A DNA stretch of 9,028 nt from an uncultured Brevinema sp. (GTDB lineage Bacteria; Spirochaetota; Brevinematia; Brevinematales; Brevinemataceae), in the NCBI GenBank assembly GCA_947036575.1, contig CAMQSH010000074.1, positions 1-9,028 of the forward strand, written 5' to 3'. Position numbers and translations under genes: made by a program. The notes beneath the pieces are model-generated. The model saw only the letters and a program-made list of their open reading frames with translations, ran no database searches and was not told the origin of the DNA. Each line of letters opens with the position of its first letter. Position 1 is the stretch's first letter. Of this stretch, positions 1-6,320 are shown piece after piece.

Positions 1-2
1 CT

Positions 3-83
3 TGTACTTTTTTAAAAACTCATCCTAATTGTATTATCTTTATAGATCAAGCTTTAGCTGATTTAATCGGCTATAAGGGATAG
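3..83 (+). CDS. C-terminal end of an unidentified protein (partial)
   Basis: An open frame enters from the left edge and ends at TAG (81-83). It gives 26 residues, ending in ALADLIGYKG. The other two plus frames close within the first 30 bases, and an intrinsic terminator follows 43 bases after the stop, so this is probably the real 3' end of a gene. The piece has a short hydrophobic strand (CIIFI) followed by a helix-like ending, as in many alpha/beta enzymes. I do not recognise the family and assign no function. Confidence 0.55.
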   Translation, partial: CTFLKTHPNCIIFIDQALADLIGYKG

Positions 84-125
84 TCACCCTTCGGATAGTC
101 AATCCTGTAACACAAATACAAAATT

Positions 126-157
126 AAAAACACCCTAAGGATGGGGTGTTTTTTTTT
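126..157 (+). terminator. Intrinsic terminator after the left-edge gene
   Basis: A 10-bp perfect stem (126-135 with 144-153, core ACACCC/GGGTGT) has an 8-nt loop and runs into a T tract to 157. It closes the unit ending at 83 and insulates the strong promoter that follows. Confidence 0.85.
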
Positions 158-185
158 ATGGTTTATATTTCGTAATGATAAAGTA

Positions 186-214
186 TTGACAATAATATTA
201 AGATAAGTTATAAT
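186..214 (+). promoter_or_regulatory. Perfect consensus housekeeping promoter
   Basis: TTGACA (186-191) and TATAAT (209-214) are separated by exactly 17 bp, so all 12 positions match the sigma-70-type consensus. The predicted transcription start is near 221, the first base of a long-range stem. No ribosome binding site or reading frame follows within 200 bases, so the promoter appears to serve an abundant non-coding RNA. Confidence 0.85.
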
Positions 215-220
215 AGTATT

Positions 221-387
221 GCTTACTCTAATGCTGGATGATTGATCTACACGGTTTATAAATCAATCACATATTCGCACACTCGAATAGTATAAAATCC
301 GCTCATAGTGGTTTGTACGTTCCGTGTGAATATGTGATTAATCATAGCTCATTAGGGTAAGCAGCGTACTCCCTATGAGCTTTTTTT
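221..387 (+). ncRNA. Structured small RNA, 6S-like candidate
   Basis: The transcript would be about 165 nt, from the consensus promoter to the T tract at 381-387. Seen in the sequence: a 13-bp closing stem (221-233 with 350-362, one G-U pair); a 16-bp inner stem (265-280 with 324-339, one G-U pair); an asymmetric internal bubble between them (234-264 and 340-349); and a small apical hairpin (299-302 with 308-311). The 5' side of the bubble can form its own 8-bp hairpin (239-246 with 262-269). A long rod with a central bubble, about this length, made from a very strong promoter, fits the general form of 6S RNA. I see no sequence signature that proves it. The alternative is a leader with a terminator switch, because the closing stem and the terminator share bases. 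The structure is well supported; the 6S name is a guess. Confidence 0.6.
346..387 (+). terminator. Intrinsic terminator of the small RNA
   Basis: AGCTCAT (346-352) pairs with ATGAGCT (375-381) and AGGG (354-357) with CCCT (371-374), with one bulged T at 353. Seven T follow (381-387). The left arm overlaps the 3' strand of the small RNA closing stem (350-362), so the two helices cannot both form in full. Confidence 0.8.
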
Positions 388-631
388 GTGGATTTTATTT
401 TGATTAGAATAAACAATCTAAAATTTTAAAGCAGATCCTCCTTAATAATGCTCAGGTAGTGTATATATTTATAAACTAATTTAGAATCCAATACAGGGAT
501 CTAAAATTATAAGGAGGATTTCTATATCTACAAAATACTCTACGAGTTTTTACAGTATTAAGGAATTAAGATTCACTAAGAAATTAACTAATATTATTAA
601 TAATATATAGTAAAAATAAGACATAGCATTA
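388..631 (+). other. Non-coding stretch with a buried Shine-Dalgarno sequence
   Basis: No convincing gene lies here on either strand. The notable content is at 433-521. AAGGAGG (511-517) lies in a 12-bp stem whose other strand is 433-444, all Watson-Crick except one G-U. Inside the 65-nt loop is a second hairpin, roughly 480-504 (TTTAG-A-ATCC against GGAT-CTAAA). After the Shine-Dalgarno sequence there is no ATG, GTG or TTG at usable distance. The frame from ATA at 524 runs 28 codons without resembling a protein I know. The element repeats the motif AAGGAGGATTTC found before the lipoprotein start at 718. It may be a decayed gene start or a translational control hairpin. Confidence 0.45.
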
Positions 632-661
632 TTGACACTGTATCTCTAATAATACTATAAT
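632..661 (+). promoter_or_regulatory. Promoter of the 117-aa lipoprotein gene
   Basis: TTGACA (632-637) and TATAAT (656-661) are both perfect and are separated by 18 bp. Transcription would start near 668, giving a leader of about 50 nt with the ribosome binding site AAGGAGG at 704-710. Confidence 0.75.
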
Positions 662-717
662 AAATATCATACAAACCATATCCTATTAGATCATGGGGTA
701 TAAAAGGAGGATTTCAA

Positions 718-1071
718 ATGAAATCAATTAAAAATTTAGCAATGCTAGGCATGCTAGTTATCTTAGGAGCTTGTTCTTTATCAAAAGAAGATAAAGCTTT
801 TTTTGAGCTTGTTAAGAGTAAAAAAGTTATCTTAGTGAGTGACAACTCAATAGTTGGGACTTTTTCTGCTGATGGACAAACCTTTGTTGAAGCAGGATCT
901 GCTGAAGAGTATTCTTTTGATGGATTAAATGGTAATACAGCATCTTATCTTGAATCTGTAAAAGGATTTGAGATTGGATATAAAATTACAACTACTGATG
1001 GTAAAACTGGAACTATGAATATAGTACTTTTAGGTCAAAGTTCAAGTACAATAAATATCAAGTTTGAATAA
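718..1071 (+). CDS. Small secreted lipoprotein, function unknown
   Basis: The 117-aa product begins with a short lipoprotein signal peptide: Lys2 and Lys5, a hydrophobic core (residues 7-16) and the lipobox LGAC with Cys19 as the predicted lipidated residue. The mature part (about 99 aa) is rich in Ser, Thr, Gly and Val and reads as alternating beta strands, with no cysteine after the lipobox. It would be anchored in a membrane by its N-terminal lipid. The start is secure: AAGGAGG (704-710) lies 7 nt before ATG. The gene stands alone between a strong promoter (632-661) and a terminator (1084-1117). I do not recognise a family. A surface or periplasmic lipoprotein is as far as the sequence allows. 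Confidence 0.85.
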   Translation: MKSIKNLAMLGMLVILGACSLSKEDKAFFELVKSKKVILVSDNSIVGTFSADGQTFVEAGSAEEYSFDGLNGNTASYLESVKGFEIGYKITTTDGKTGTMNIVLLGQSSSTINIKFE

Positions 1072-1083
1072 TTTTTAAAACAC

Positions 1084-1117
1084 AAAACGCTTAGTATGAT
1101 TACTAAGCGTTTTTTTT
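1084..1117 (+). terminator. Intrinsic terminator of the small lipoprotein gene
   Basis: A 13-bp perfect stem (1084-1096 with 1101-1113, core ACGCTTAGTA/TACTAAGCGT) has a 4-nt loop and leads into T residues to 1117. Confidence 0.9.
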
Positions 1118-1146
1118 ACCCTTTTTTTAAAAATAATTTTACATTG

Positions 1147-1176
1147 TTGACCTTGAGACTGTAGAGTGCTTATCTT
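1147..1176 (+). promoter_or_regulatory. Probable promoter of the beta-barrel gene
   Basis: TTGACC (1147-1152) is followed after 18 bp by TATCTT (1171-1176), giving a start near 1183. A better TATAAT lies at 1191-1196, but it has no partner at the right distance and would start transcription inside the ribosome binding site, so I prefer the first. Confidence 0.45.
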
Positions 1177-1210
1177 TGATTGTATTTCTATATAATTAAA
1201 GGGGAGCAAT

Positions 1211-1942
1211 ATGAAATTAGTAATTTTTATAATACTATTTTTAATAGCACCTGTTCACTATGGCACTGTAGGTGTGAATAATGTATCTATTAGTGTGGGT
1301 GGTAATTTTAATTATATAACATTAGGTACTAATTTAGGAACTGATATAGAGAAAAAAAACAATCGTCAGGAATATTTAGGGGGAGGTTTTGATATTAGTT
1401 TAGGACATCTGTATCTTAGTCAAGATACACTAATTCATGGTATGGATACTAAATTAAGATTTACAATGAACTTTAACAATCATTCTAAAATTGGTGGTGA
1501 AAAAGTGCAATTTCCAATAAGCTATACCTCAGTATTTAATACAATAAGTTTTTCTTTAGGAACTACTTATATGATAGGCACTAGAGTAGGAACTGGGCGT
1601 TTAATGATTAGTGTCGGAGGAATAAATATTGGATATTTAACAGGAACTTTCAAAACAGAACTTAGCTCTATAATTTCTAATGTTAAAACTGGAAATAGCT
1701 TTCTAATTGGTATTGAACTTCCTTTCGGAACACAATATATTTTTGATAATGGTTTTTCTATAGGGTTTAGTCATCACTTAGATTTTGCTTTTGGTAGAGA
1801 AATGACAGATGCTAAAATGACTATAGATGGTGATAGTAGTACTATTACACCTAATGGGAGTAGGCTTGGATCTAAAGAGAGCCAAGAAAATTTTCTAGAA
1901 TACAATTTAGCAGTTAATGTAGGATATGTATTTGGTAAATAA
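1211..1942 (+). CDS. Exported beta-rich protein, likely outer-membrane beta-barrel
   Basis: The 243-aa product starts with MKLVIFIILFLIAP, a Sec-type signal peptide with no lipobox cysteine. Cleavage probably falls around residues 15-20. The rest is a series of amphipathic beta strands with alternating hydrophobic residues and many Gly, Ser, Thr and Asn. The last strand, EYNLAVNVGYVFGK, resembles the aromatic-ended closing strand that the barrel assembly machinery recognises, although it ends in Gly-Lys instead of Phe. This points to a small barrel in the outer membrane. The family and any transported substrate are unknown. The start is supported by AAGGGGAG just upstream of the ATG. It is a single-gene unit, convergent with nox, with a shared terminator between the two. 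Confidence 0.8.
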   Translation: MKLVIFIILFLIAPVHYGTVGVNNVSISVGGNFNYITLGTNLGTDIEKKNNRQEYLGGGFDISLGHLYLSQDTLIHGMDTKLRFTMNFNNHSKIGGEKVQFPISYTSVFNTISFSLGTTYMIGTRVGTGRLMISVGGINIGYLTGTFKTELSSIISNVKTGNSFLIGIELPFGTQYIFDNGFSIGFSHHLDFAFGREMTDAKMTIDGDSSTITPNGSRLGSKESQENFLEYNLAVNVGYVFGK

Positions 1943-1950
1943 TTACAATA

Positions 1951-1985
1951 AAAAAACACCCTAGTTTAAGTTAGGGTGTTTTTTG
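1951..1985. terminator. Bidirectional terminator between convergent genes
   Basis: A 14-bp stem (1951-1964 with 1971-1984, core AACACCCTA/TAGGGTGTT, one G-U pair) has a 6-nt loop. It is flanked by an A run on the left and a T run on the right, so it can end transcription of the beta-barrel gene on the plus strand and of nox on the minus strand. Confidence 0.85.
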
Positions 1986-2004
1986 TTTAAATTTTTATTT
2001 TGGT

Positions 2005-3336
2005 TTAAGGTGCTGTCAAACATACTAAAGTAAGCCAAGATACTGGCTTATTGTAATGAGGTAAGAAGAAGAAATCAGTAAGTGCTAATTCATCAATAGT
2101 CATTTTTTTAGCAATTGCTAATGAAAAAGTATGAATTGTTTCTGCATGATTTTCTGTGGATTGAATTTGTGCTCCTAATAAACGACGAGTAGTAGCATCA
2201 TAAACTACTTTAACACGGACTTGAGCATTAGTAGGCATAAATTCTGGACGAGCATTATCAACTACTTCATTAGTTAATACTTGGAAACCTCGTTTTTTTG
2301 CAGCAATTTCGGAGAGTCCTGTAGAAGCCATATTTAGATCAAAAACTTTAATAGCATTAGATCCTTGTACTCCATCAAATTCCCTTACAGGATGAACAAT
2401 ATTTGCGGCACATAAAATACCAGTTCTTACAGCGTTAGTTGCAAGTGCAATATGATCAGAACCTTGCATGACATTAGATAATACAGCTACACAATCTCCA
2501 CATGCATAAACATCTGGATCTGATGTTTGTAAATATTTATTAACAATCAATGCACCATTTTCCAGTGTTTTTAGTTGTCCTTTATAAAGAGTATTATTAG
2601 GTCTAAATCCAGTAGCAATAATTACCATATCAGCAGGGTAAGTACCTTTATCTGTGGTAATTTCACTAACTTTTTTATCTCCTTTAATTTGAGATACTCT
2701 TTCATCTAGGTTTACATGTACTTGGTGATTTTTTAGAGAACTTGTAACGACATCTGTAAAAGTAGGATCAAAATAACTACCTAAAGGTTCTGGTGTACCT
2801 TCAATAAGTCGAATTTTTTTACCAAGTTGATGAAAAGCCTCAACAAGCTCAATACCAATATATCCGCCACCAATAACACAAACTTCTTTAACATGTGGAA
2901 GTTTTGCATAATTAATAATATCAGATGCTTGTTGGTATGTTTTTGAGAAAAATACACCTTCTAAATCTACGCCTTCGATTGGAGGGCAAATAGGGATAGA
3001 ACCAGTTGCTAATACTAGTTTATCATAAGTATCTGTAAATTCTTTACCTGATGTTAAATCTTTAACAGTTACATTTTTTGCATCATAATCAACACCGATA
3101 ATTTCGTGTTTCATATTAACAGTAATGCCTTTTTTCTGAAGATCTGTAGCGTTAGCATAAAAAAGACCCTGTGGATCTTTGATAACATTTCCTACCCACA
3201 AAGCAATACCACAAGCTAAAAATGAAATATTATCACTTTTTTCATAACTCACTACTTCTACATTTTTATTCATTGCTGTTACATTATTAACAAATGCTGT
3301 TCCAGCGTGATTATTTCCAACAACTATAACTTTCAT
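2005..3336 (-). CDS. nox: FAD-dependent NADH oxidase, probably water-forming
   Basis: This cytoplasmic flavoprotein oxidises NADH with O2. It regenerates NAD+ and detoxifies oxygen, a common task in fermenting anaerobes and microaerophiles. In order: an N-terminal FAD-binding fold (VVGNNHAG, residues 5-12); active-site His10; the redox cysteine in SFLACGIA (Cys42, the position known for the Enterococcus NADH peroxidase/oxidase family); the NADH-binding GGGYIGIE (156-163); the second FAD contact, DVYACGDC; and a C-terminal dimerisation domain ending with the family's FFFLPHYNKP. I chose the ATG at 3336, giving 443 aa, because GGAGG (3346-3342) lies 5 nt before it. The in-frame ATG at 3348 overlaps that site. 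A peroxidase or CoA-disulfide reductase is possible, but the C-terminal end and the Cys42 context favour NADH oxidase. It is a single-gene unit. Confidence 0.93.
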   Translation of the reverse strand: MKVIVVGNNHAGTAFVNNVTAMNKNVEVVSYEKSDNISFLACGIALWVGNVIKDPQGLFYANATDLQKKGITVNMKHEIIGVDYDAKNVTVKDLTSGKEFTDTYDKLVLATGSIPICPPIEGVDLEGVFFSKTYQQASDIINYAKLPHVKEVCVIGGGYIGIELVEAFHQLGKKIRLIEGTPEPLGSYFDPTFTDVVTSSLKNHQVHVNLDERVSQIKGDKKVSEITTDKGTYPADMVIIATGFRPNNTLYKGQLKTLENGALIVNKYLQTSDPDVYACGDCVAVLSNVMQGSDHIALATNAVRTGILCAANIVHPVREFDGVQGSNAIKVFDLNMASTGLSEIAAKKRGFQVLTNEVVDNARPEFMPTNAQVRVKVVYDATTRRLLGAQIQSTENHAETIHTFSLAIAKKMTIDELALTDFFFLPHYNKPVSWLTLVCLTAP

Positions 3337-3359
3337 TGAAACCTCCATATATAATACAT

Positions 3360-3389
3360 ATTATATTTTATTATCGTACATAAATTGAA
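3360..3389 (-). promoter_or_regulatory. Putative nox promoter with overlapping inverted repeat
   Basis: On the minus strand, TATAAT (3365-3360) is preceded after 18 bp by TTCAAT (3389-3384), a weak -35 box. An inverted repeat, AAATTG (3382-3387) and CAATTT (3399-3404) with an 11-bp spacer, overlaps the -35 box and could be an operator for a redox or peroxide regulator. The promoter is plausible; the operator is speculative. Confidence 0.4.
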
Positions 3390-3492
3390 AAACACAAACA
3401 ATTTTATTGAAAATAAGGAAATTTATCATTCTAAGTTGTTATATAAGAATAGAAAAGTAGGTATCTTTTAGAATTTTTGAACTTTTTAATCT

Positions 3493-3525
3493 AAAAAAAG
3501 GACGAGGTAGTTTATACTTCGTCCT
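3493..3525 (-). terminator. Intrinsic terminator of the propeller lipoprotein gene
   Basis: Read on the minus strand, AGGACGA pairs with TCGTCCT (3525-3519 with 3505-3499). Three more pairs (GTA/TAC) follow beyond one mismatch, and then seven T (3499-3493). It lies 73 nt past the stop of the lipoprotein gene and separates it from nox. Confidence 0.85.
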
Positions 3526-3597
3526 AAGCTTGAACCCTAGCGTTAGCGTGGGTGCTATATTTAGTTTAATATTCTTATATTTTTTTTATTGTAGATA

Positions 3598-5310
3598 CTA
3601 AGGAGTCTTTGTATACTTCATAACTGTAATTTTTCCACTGATTTTATCGTTATAAGCTACATAAGGAATACCTTTGCTATCAATCACTAGTTTTATTGAA
3701 CTAGCTTGCTCAGCACTAATAGTGGGGACTCCAACGTCTTCCCATTCTTCACCATTAAACTTCTGTACTCCAACTATGTTGTTTGTTTTTATATACGCTA
3801 CATAAGGGGTGTTCTTATTATCAATATCTAAGGATAAAGCTAGTGAATTAAAATTTAATGTACCAACAGATTTCCAAGTAATACCATCAAATTTTTTCAC
3901 TGTACTTTTAGAATCACTCTGATCTGCAATATAAAGATTATTGTCATTATCAAATATTAAAGAATGTACAATTCCATCAGATTTACTAACTCGAGCACCA
4001 CTAACATTTTCCCAAGATGTTCCTCGTAACTTCATTATTGAAGTCCAGTTTCTATTTCCTGTATCTGTGTCTGTAAAAGAAATATAAGGAATCCCATAGT
4101 CATTAATTGTTATTATTAGATTTGTTTTAGGGTTGTCTACTCCTATTGAACCGATTTCACTCCAATAAGGGTAGCGCTCATTGTTTTTTATAATAGTTAT
4201 ATCAGACCCTGAATCAACAATCATGTAACTTACATTATTCTTACTAATTACTAGATCTATATATTTACCACTATAACTATTAAGAATTGAAGATGGTGCC
4301 TCAATATTTTCCCATTCTTTATCACTATTCTTTTTGAATTGAATTAATGATTTTGAGTCGTTATAAGTAATATGAGGTATACCATCATAATCAATCGCTA
4401 AGGAAAGATCTGTTATGTTATCATCACTAGCATCGGGGGAACGACCTGCATATATCCAAGTAGTATCATCTTTAAGTGTCCATACAACAGCTCTTTTATT
4501 GTTTACGAAATCTCTATAAGCAATATAAGGAATATCATTATTATCAATTGCTAAATTGATAGAATCTACTTTAGTAGAACTAAAACCTTTTTTACCTACA
4601 ACTTGCCATGAATGAATTGGTGTAGAAGGTACAAGATCAGTTCCTGGTATAGAAGGCTTAAATTCATTGAGGTCAGAAAAATCTACTAGATCTATTGAAT
4701 TCCACGGTGTTTTTTTATCTTTGAGATACATTTTGAGTATATTATTATTACTATCAATAGTGATACCGACAAACTGATTGTTTCTAGTAGCTTCAACAGA
4801 ATAAACTGCCTGCATAGGGTTTTTAAGCTCTATATAGGTATAATTTGTATCTTTTGATATAAAGTTTCCATTACTATGTTTTATAATAGATGAATCGTAG
4901 AAAGTATTAATTTTTTGTATTAGTATTTTGAATAGTTCTTCTGGTGTTGCTACAATATGTTCTGTAGTAAATAGGACATTTTTCATTATATCCCATGTGT
5001 TGGTTTTATCTTTTTTATAAAGTACAACGGAGTTTGGAAGAACTTCTAAACCTACAAATTCCCCCTGATTAATCATTGAATAATAAGCTTGTGTATTGGT
5101 ATCAGATTTTTCTTTTATATATTCATAGAGTAGGGTTGTATTTTCATAAATATCACCATCACTGCCTATAGTAACTTTTTTGTTTTCTAGAATATATTCA
5201 CCTGGAACTAACTCTAAAAATTTTGGTGGTAGTGATTTACCTATAGTAGATTTATCTACAGAACATGCACTGACAGATACTATTATTAAGAATAAAAGTA
5301 TTTTTTTCAT
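3598..5310 (-). CDS. Lipoprotein with duplicated N-terminal module and seven-bladed propeller
   Basis: The 570-aa product has a lipoprotein signal (MKKILLFLIIVSVSAC, predicted lipidated Cys16). Residues about 34-211 contain two copies of one module; the copies around 75-114 and 167-211 share YS, FVG, a Y-KDK-T-W stretch and a V-F ending. Residues about 235-570 hold seven repeats of 35-50 aa with the pattern LxID-xx-IPYIAYxD followed by a W-x-x-VG strand. The AIDNND, AIDYDG, VISKNN, TINDYG, IFDNDN, DIDNKN and VIDSKG copies start near residues 254, 305, 354, 401, 452, 495 and 542. SWQVVGKKG (234-242), before the first repeat, supplies the strand missing from the last, the usual ring closure of a beta-propeller. 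It would be a membrane-anchored extracytoplasmic protein, perhaps binding a ligand or partner; no catalytic motif is seen. AAAGGA lies about 8 nt before the ATG. It has its own promoter and terminator. Confidence 0.85.
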   Translation of the reverse strand: MKKILLFLIIVSVSACSVDKSTIGKSLPPKFLELVPGEYILENKKVTIGSDGDIYENTTLLYEYIKEKSDTNTQAYYSMINQGEFVGLEVLPNSVVLYKKDKTNTWDIMKNVLFTTEHIVATPEELFKILIQKINTFYDSSIIKHSNGNFISKDTNYTYIELKNPMQAVYSVEATRNNQFVGITIDSNNNILKMYLKDKKTPWNSIDLVDFSDLNEFKPSIPGTDLVPSTPIHSWQVVGKKGFSSTKVDSINLAIDNNDIPYIAYRDFVNNKRAVVWTLKDDTTWIYAGRSPDASDDNITDLSLAIDYDGIPHITYNDSKSLIQFKKNSDKEWENIEAPSSILNSYSGKYIDLVISKNNVSYMIVDSGSDITIIKNNERYPYWSEIGSIGVDNPKTNLIITINDYGIPYISFTDTDTGNRNWTSIMKLRGTSWENVSGARVSKSDGIVHSLIFDNDNNLYIADQSDSKSTVKKFDGITWKSVGTLNFNSLALSLDIDNKNTPYVAYIKTNNIVGVQKFNGEEWEDVGVPTISAEQASSIKLVIDSKGIPYVAYNDKISGKITVMKYTKTP

Positions 5311-5378
5311 TATGAAAGTCCTTTAATTATTTAATATATTATTGATCCATATTTAATTATGTCTATACTTGATTAATA

Positions 5379-5407
5379 ATTGTATCATATAAGAAAAATA
5401 TTGTCAA
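5379..5407 (-). promoter_or_regulatory. Promoter of the propeller lipoprotein gene
   Basis: On the minus strand, TTGACA (5407-5402) and TACAAT (5384-5379) are separated by 17 bp, so 11 of 12 consensus positions match. Transcription would start near 5373, giving a leader of about 60 nt before the ATG at 5310. Confidence 0.75.
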
Positions 5408-5434
5408 TATATTTTAAATTTAAGTTAAATAGAT

Positions 5435-5466
5435 AAAAAAAGGACAAAGCATTATACTTTGTCCTT
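5435..5466 (-). terminator. Intrinsic terminator after the 165-aa gene
   Basis: Minus strand: a 10-bp perfect stem (5466-5457 with 5449-5440, AAGGACAAAG/CTTTGTCCTT) has a 7-nt loop and is followed by T residues (5440-5435). It closely resembles the terminator at 3493-3525. Confidence 0.85.
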
Positions 5467-5536
5467 AGAGTGATATTTATCTGTCAAGAGATTTTATTTA
5501 ATCCACGATGCATTTTTAGAAACATAATTTCTGTAA

Positions 5537-6034
5537 TCACACTATAGGATTTTTAGCTCTTCTCTCTTGTTCAAGTTCATTGGCTCGCTCTACTTCAGAA
5601 CCAACTCGGTTAATATAGGCAATGAGATCGTGAGCATCTTCCATAGTGCTTCTGTCTTCAGGACTTAGAGGAGATTCTTCTTGAAAACTTGCATGTAATT
5701 CACTATTGTATGAGCAAAGTTGCTTATGAGCTTCGTTACCAGCTATGTTTTGAGTAAATTCTTTGATTTTAGGATTTCTTAGAATGTCATCAATGGTAAG
5801 AAATGGCGGTATTTTAAAGGGTTCAATTTCATTTGAAAGTGAGCTAAAAGGTGATACTGATGAGCCACCGACAGGGCTACTAAAATTATTGGCTTCTGAC
5901 GGATTTATATTTGAGCAAGATATTCCACCGCCATACATGAATTGGGTTTCTTCTTGGTATTTAGAGCTATAAAAATATTCCATGGATGGGTCTCTGTCTA
6001 TTGAACTTTGTATATGTGCTTTATATTCTTTCAT
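5537..6034 (-). CDS. Hypothetical protein, possibly the remnant of a longer gene
   Basis: The open frame gives 165 aa from the ATG at 6034. It has no signal peptide or membrane segment. Residues about 35-75 are rich in Gly, Ser, Asn and Pro and look disordered. Residues about 76-165 are helical and charged (for example SPEDRSTMEDAHDLIAYINRV), ending in NPIV. I recognise no family. No ribosome binding site precedes this ATG or the next in-frame one (residue 18). The frame continues upstream for 7 codons to a TAA (6058-6056) and beyond it for 32 more codon positions that still read like protein. This suggests a gene broken by one stop codon. A proper terminator follows at 5435-5466, so the unit was once expressed. 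Cytoplasmic if made. Confidence 0.5.
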   Translation of the reverse strand: MKEYKAHIQSSIDRDPSMEYFYSSKYQEETQFMYGGGISCSNINPSEANNFSSPVGGSSVSPFSSLSNEIEPFKIPPFLTIDDILRNPKIKEFTQNIAGNEAHKQLCSYNSELHASFQEESPLSPEDRSTMEDAHDLIAYINRVGSEVERANELEQERRAKNPIV

Positions 6035-6151
6035 TGACTTGGCATATGCAAGGTGTTACTTTTCTAAGGCTTGTTCCTTTTTTGCTTTAAGAATAGCAAG
6101 GGGATTCATAAATTGTTTAATATATTGAATACGTTTACTATCTTCATTTTG
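6035..6151 (-). pseudogene. Upstream in-frame segment of the 165-aa gene, cut by TAA
   Basis: In the frame of the downstream gene, the minus strand is open from 6151 to a TAA at 6058-6056. It then reads HLAYAKS directly into the downstream Met. The upstream part (for example EDSKRIQYIKQF and MNPLAILKAKKEQALEK) has the charged helical look of coding sequence, and an ATG lies at 6109 without a clear ribosome binding site. A CAA-to-TAA change would explain the break. A sequencing error or real readthrough are alternatives. Confidence 0.45.
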
Positions 6152-6180
6152 TTATAATTTTATAGATATAATATAGGAGG

Positions 6181-6209
6181 TTGTATTTTGTAAAAAGATA
6201 TAGTATAAT
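6181..6209 (+). promoter_or_regulatory. Promoter of the DeoR-family regulator
   Basis: TTGTAT (6181-6186) and TATAAT (6204-6209) are separated by 17 bp, putting the start near 6216. Other TATAAT-like words nearby (for example 6167-6172) lack a good -35 box. Confidence 0.5.
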
Positions 6210-6221
6210 AAATAGAATAAC

Positions 6222-6236
6222 ATTAGTAACACTAAT
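6222..6236 (+). promoter_or_regulatory. Putative operator: 15-bp inverted repeat
   Basis: ATTAGT-aac-ACTAAT is a perfect 6-bp inverted repeat with a 3-bp centre. It covers about +6 to +20 of the predicted transcript, a typical place for repressor binding. Autoregulation by the DeoR protein encoded next is inferred. Confidence 0.4.
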
Positions 6237-6320
6237 TTTAAATAAATAATTCATAATATTGTGTTAATATTTATAATTATATGATTATTCATCGTGAATA
6301 TTAATAGTGGAGACAATCCT

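Noticed and set aside
3..83. Identification of the left-edge fragment as a glutamate racemase
   Set aside because: The CT-FLK and ID-ALA words recall the racemase GCTH region, but the key His is missing and the protein would end too early.
221..387. Known metabolite riboswitch classes or SRP RNA
   Set aside because: I looked for the hallmark words of the SAM, TPP, cobalamin, purine, glycine and cyclic-di-GMP switches, the T-box and the SRP helix 8 motif and found none.
1774..1959. Minus-strand open frame of 61 codons
   Set aside because: It lies antisense within the beta-barrel gene, ends in the terminator region and has no ribosome site or protein-like features.
3536..3560. G+C-rich patch with an ACCC/GGGT hairpin as an attachment site or tRNA remnant
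   Set aside because: The stem is only 4 bp plus a weak inner pair, and there is no tRNA-like loop or flanking repeat.
5763..5972. Plus-strand open frame of 69 codons
   Set aside because: It is antisense to the 165-aa gene, with no ribosome site; it appears to be a shadow frame.
6175..6189. AGGAGG followed by TTG as a possible small gene start
   Set aside because: The TTG at usable distance is followed at once by TAA, and the TTG at 6181 touches the Shine-Dalgarno sequence. No protein can be supported.
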